NCBI GenBank assembly: GCA_001632425.1
Contig: KV425570.1
Location: forward strand, 1-64,000
Source: Neolentinus lepideus HHB14362 ss-1
Lineage: Eukaryota > Basidiomycota > Agaricomycetes > Gloeophyllales > Gloeophyllaceae
Direction: 5' to 3'
DNA: 64,000 nucleotides
The notes beneath the pieces are model-generated. The model did not search any database and was not told where the DNA came from. It saw nothing but the letters and a program-made list of their open reading frames with translations. Positions 60,367-64,000 of this stretch are shown here, one piece after another; the stretch's first letter is position 1, and each line of letters starts with the position of its first letter. A program made the position numbers and the translations under genes.

Positions 60367-62824
60367 TTACTTGTGCGCAGCTTTGATGATGTCCGCAGCC
60401 TTGTGAATAAAGACCTCAGACACAACAGTCCCAGGAGACTTGATGACTCTGACATACCTTCTCGCCGATAGCATAGGCCAGGGTGACAATGTTCGCCGAA
60501 CATATGAGAGGAATGACCGAGCAATCAACCTGCAAAACGGAAACAGTTAGCCACGAGTCATGATGCGTCCAACAACCACACGTACTACACGCAGGTTGCT
60601 CGTCCCATACACCAACAAATTTGGATCCACAACACCGCCGTCCTCTTTCGGTAACATCGCACTTGTGCCAACTGGATGCCACAGAGTGCCGAGGCACGCC
60701 CTCACGTGCTTCTCCGCCGTATCCTTATCCACATCGGACCCATACGTCGGGTACACCTTCTGCACGACGCTCCCCTTCAACGGCTCTGTCTCGTACATCT
60801 TGAGCGTCAGCCTCAGACACCCGGAGAGGACGTCGAGGTCGGTCTGGTTCGCGAGATAGTTCTGCTGGATCGCAGGCGGCTTGAGCGGGTCGGCCGACGC
60901 GATGTGCACGGTGCCACGGGAGAAGGGATGTGCGTATGTCGACACGACGGAAATGTACCGCCCGTCGGGCTTGGGCGTTAGGCCCGGCACGGGAAGATGG
61001 CCGTTCCAATGAATGAACCTGTGATCGAAACCGCAATTAGGAGGTGAGTTCAATAGTGAGAGGAAGGGGGGCTACGCACTGCGCCAGGGGCGAGTTCTGA
61101 TCGACCCACTTGCTAAGCAGACGATACTGTTTCCGGATGCCGTTCTTCACAGACTCAGGGGTGTCCTTGAAGATCTCGGGCGTGCTCTCAATGCTCGCGA
61201 GCTTCTCCCACCTTAGGATGTCTGCGTCCGAGCCCAATTCCTTGCCTGAGGCAAAAGCGACGAGCGACGTGGGGACAGCAGCGAAGATACCTTGCTGGGT
61301 ACCGCTACGTAGTTATGAATTAACGTGTGGCCTTCAACGATTGAAAAGAAATACGAACTAGAGCTTCTGCTGCGCAGCCATGTGCTCCGGGTTCGTGAGC
61401 ATGTCGAGCGTCTCGACCTCGGGGTCAACTTCAACGATCGTCGTGATGATAGCATGATCCTCTGTTAATCCCCGCTTCGACATCAGCGTTCTTCTTCGTT
61501 ACACGGAAACTGTGGAGACTCACGAAGATTCTCGCCAACTCCTGGCGCATCAATCTTCGTCTCAATCCCAAACGCCGCCAGCCTGCTTTTATTACCCACA
61601 CCCGAGAGCTCTAGAAGCTGTGGCGTCTGGAATGATCCGGCTGACAGGATCACCTCCTTCGCTGCGCCGACAGTTAGGGTTTTCCCATCCTTGACGAAAT
61701 TCACGCCAGTCGCCTTCTGAAGGCCATCTGAGCCTTTTTCCAGCACGACCTTGGTGACTTGTGCCTCAGTGAGGACGAGCAAGTTCGGGCGGGCGGCGTT
61801 GGGCGCGTAGTACGCATTGCCGGAGTAGGAACGCGTTGCGGTGCGGGGATCAACAGTAGAGGGTATTAGGAAGGCACCGACTGGCTTCCCTGCCGCCTAA
61901 AATGTACATGATCACACTATGGGTTCAGTATATGGAGCTTGACTCAGGGTGGGTGGGGAAGGACTTACGTGCGCTGGGTTACGGGGAACCCCGAGCTTCT
62001 CGAGAGAGTCCAGCATCTTGGAGTGCAGGGTGGTAACATGGGTGGGGAAGGACTTCGCGACGGGACCTACAAGTCAAACACGAAGCAGTTTGAGATGAAC
62101 TCATTGGAGCTAAGTCCAACGGGGCGAAGAACATACCGTCGTGTCCGAACAAATCGGGATCGGGGCCAACTGCGTACTCGACGGCCTTCTCGGGGGTGAG
62201 GTGCGATGGCTCATAGAGTTGCTCACTGCGCTTCATATACTCGAGAAAGGTCTTCCAGTTCCATCCGGGGTTGCCGAGCGCCTCAATGGCGTCGAGCTCT
62301 TCTTCTGCTGGCCGGATGGACAGGAGAAAGTTGACCTATACAGACATTCACTGACTTAGAACTTGGACTTAGGACTTGGATGCATTGAGGTGGAAGTACG
62401 CACAGCGGACGAGCCTCCGAGGCCCTTGCCGCGGCTCAGCGGGACGACACGACCGTCGAGTCCTTTCTGAGGGAGGGATTCAAAGTTCCAGTCAAACTTG
62501 GGGTTGCCCAGGGCCAGGCCACGCATACCTGTGGTGGGCATTCCATGTTAAATAGACTCAGTTCTGCGAGAGTTGGATGCCATAGGCGTACCAGGAATGT
62601 TGATTTCAGGATCCTGCTCGTGATAGCCGCCTGCTTCAATCACACCTACGGTGACTTTAGGGTCTTCTGAGAGCCTGAAAGAGGAGACCAATAGGTAAGG
62701 GGAAGTGAATACGGGAACTTGACCGGACGAACCTGGCAGCGACAATCAGACCAGTGGTACCACCGCCGACTACAACATAGTCGAGCTTGGTCTTGGTGAA
62801 CTGGTCAACGGGTACGATAGGCAT
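60367..62824 (-). CDS. GMC oxidoreductase (aryl-alcohol/choline oxidase-like)
   Basis: An FAD-dependent glucose-methanol-choline family enzyme that oxidises primary alcohols to aldehydes (or aldehydes further), by O2 or another acceptor. About 590 residues in roughly ten exons. It starts MPIVPVDQFTKTKLDYVVVG with the FAD loop GGGTTGLIVAARL, then EAGGYH, the GMC signature 1 region GKGLGGSSAVNF and signature 2 region ILSAGSFQTPQLLELSGVG. The catalytic histidine region is LGTLWHPVGTSAM. The C-terminal VDCSVIPLICSANIVTLAYAIGEKAADIIKAAHK has Asn in SAN where many relatives have the second catalytic His/Asn. There is no signal peptide, so it is intracellular, unlike secreted lignin-associated aryl-alcohol oxidases. 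Its place upstream of the monooxygenase and PKS on the same strand fits a biosynthetic role, for example acting on the alcohol or aldehyde made by the PKS terminal reductase. Confidence 0.9.
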
Positions 62825-64000
62825 GGCGTTATGTTGGTGTCTTGCGCCTGCACCTGCGAACGCTTAAGTATTAAGTATGAACGTTGTGAGGGTCGGGCTG
62901 GAGTTTGTTTGCCAACTACTGGCAGATGGAGAATTGTTGGGGCGAGGACCCATCATGGCCAGCCCGTTCCTGCGTTTCCTCGTTGACAATCATCAAAGAA
63001 CAATCAGAACTACGACTGGACTCGATAAACCGCAACTTCTATATTGAGGGCAGTTTGCTTCCGCGGTTGAGAGAAACTATAGTTACGTTCGGCACGGCAT
63101 ATTTCATATATATGTGACAAACCCAGGTTCGCACAGTCTGCCGTTCAACGGCAAGATGCGAGCTGGTACTTGGACTGCGTGCTGCTCTCGCCTGGGCATC
63201 AACTCGTTCGCTGATTATGATGGTATCATCGTCGACGCTCTGTCTAACGTCGAGCATTCATCAATGCGTGTCGATGCGTCCACGCCGCCATCGTCGGTGG
63301 AGACAATGTAAGTTGCCGGGATGCCCGTCAGGAAGGAGACCGAAAGATTATGAAAATCCCCCCATAACGAGTCCCATTTCCACGACAATGCGCTTCCTGC
63401 GAAGTCACACTCATATTGATGGGCCCGGGCCCTGCTGCTTTCGGCGATCCTCGCGAGATCACGTCCCTTACCACCAATCACTGATACCACTTAGACTGCG
63501 TAAGGGGTACAACGGGTCAGGGGTTTCGCGTTTGCAGCGTGCGGAAAGGACGTATGAGACGGACTCTGTCAGATCAAAACGGTCTGGCAAAGGGTGGTCC
63601 AAGGAGAGTGCGAACACCCGAAACGCATAGGTGCACCACCACGGGAACTCTCATTTCGCTCTGCCGTAGCGCCATACACACGGCCATGGCGCCTTTACGA
63701 GCGTCTCGATGGCACCCGTACTCAGTACTCCACCGCGCTCTCAGGGTCACAGATCCCAAATCTGGCCCTCTTCGCTGATGCCGGATAACGAGGCGGCACT
63801 CCTTCTCTGATGGTTGAATCAGAGCCCAAATCCAAATCAGAAGTCGACCCCAGATCTGGTCGTGGGTGAGAACTCGAATGACGCTAGTCCCATCCGTTAC
63901 CGTTATTACCGTTAACAGTGTCCGCTGTTCGCCCATAGATTATCTGACTTTAAGAGGCGCGTCGACGCTGCCTACACCTCTACCGTCGTTCCTTGCCATG
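62825..64000. other. Region upstream of GMC gene, no gene seen
   Basis: The left end holds the GMC promoter. The remaining sequence to the window edge has only motif-free short frames. It includes a 12-bp palindrome of alternating ggg/ccc blocks near 63,421 and three copies of accgtta near 63,897-63,920. Confidence 0.4.

Noticed and set aside
1..64000. Recurrent cggaccg/cggtccg heptamer in intergenic DNA
   Set aside because: About a dozen copies were noticed by eye, not far from chance expectation for a 7-mer on both strands of 64 kb.

Overview
The window is fungal nuclear DNA, almost certainly from a mushroom-forming basidiomycete (Agaricomycetes, polypore-like). The signs are genes split by many 47-60 nt GT-AG introns, very short exons, no operons or Shine-Dalgarno signals, and several families typical of these fungi: DUF6699, a 'macrofage activating glycoprotein'-type GPI protein, CYP53, a CPAF-related S41 peptidase, and a reducing polyketide synthase (PKS) with a C-terminal reductase. 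Gene models were spliced by eye from reading frames, splice sites and remembered family motifs. No alignment or database search was run.

Left part (1-31.7 kb): an S41-peptidase relic (+, 2277-5382) with an in-frame stop and a damaged splice acceptor; a divergent pair of carbohydrate/polyol dehydrogenases (zinc MDR, -, 6453-7757; SDR, +, 8180-9642); a malic enzyme (+, to 15319); a large ABCC transporter (-, 15574-22564) divergent from the DNA primase catalytic subunit (+, 22955-24480); a DUF6699 gene (+, to 26458); and a CYP53 benzoate 4-hydroxylase (-, 27015-29265).

Middle part (31.7-46 kb): a two-RRM RNA-binding protein with a long proline-rich tail (-, 31677-33902), a secreted acid sphingomyelinase-like phosphodiesterase (-, 34938-37836), a BTB/POZ pseudogene (+, about 38240-39050), a nearly intronless BAHD-type acyltransferase (+, 40021-41697), a GPI-anchored glycoprotein (-, 41931-43534) and a six-hairpin-glycosidase-like protein (-, 44206-45385).

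Right part (46-63 kb): what looks like a compact biosynthetic locus, all on the minus strand. In transcription order along the DNA it holds a GMC oxidoreductase (62824-60367), a Baeyer-Villiger-type flavin monooxygenase (59194-56798) and a reducing PKS (54483-46281) with domains KS-AT-DH-degenerate ER-KR-ACP-terminal reductase. The PKS should build a partly reduced chain that keeps its double bonds and release it reductively as an aldehyde or alcohol. The monooxygenase and GMC enzyme are natural tailoring partners. The acyltransferase at 40 kb, and less likely the ABC transporter at 15-22 kb, are possible outer members. This locus is the best candidate here for an undescribed system; its product cannot be read from the sequence.

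Several gene-free stretches of 1-3.4 kb separate these blocks. I found no tRNA, rRNA, CRISPR or intact transposon.
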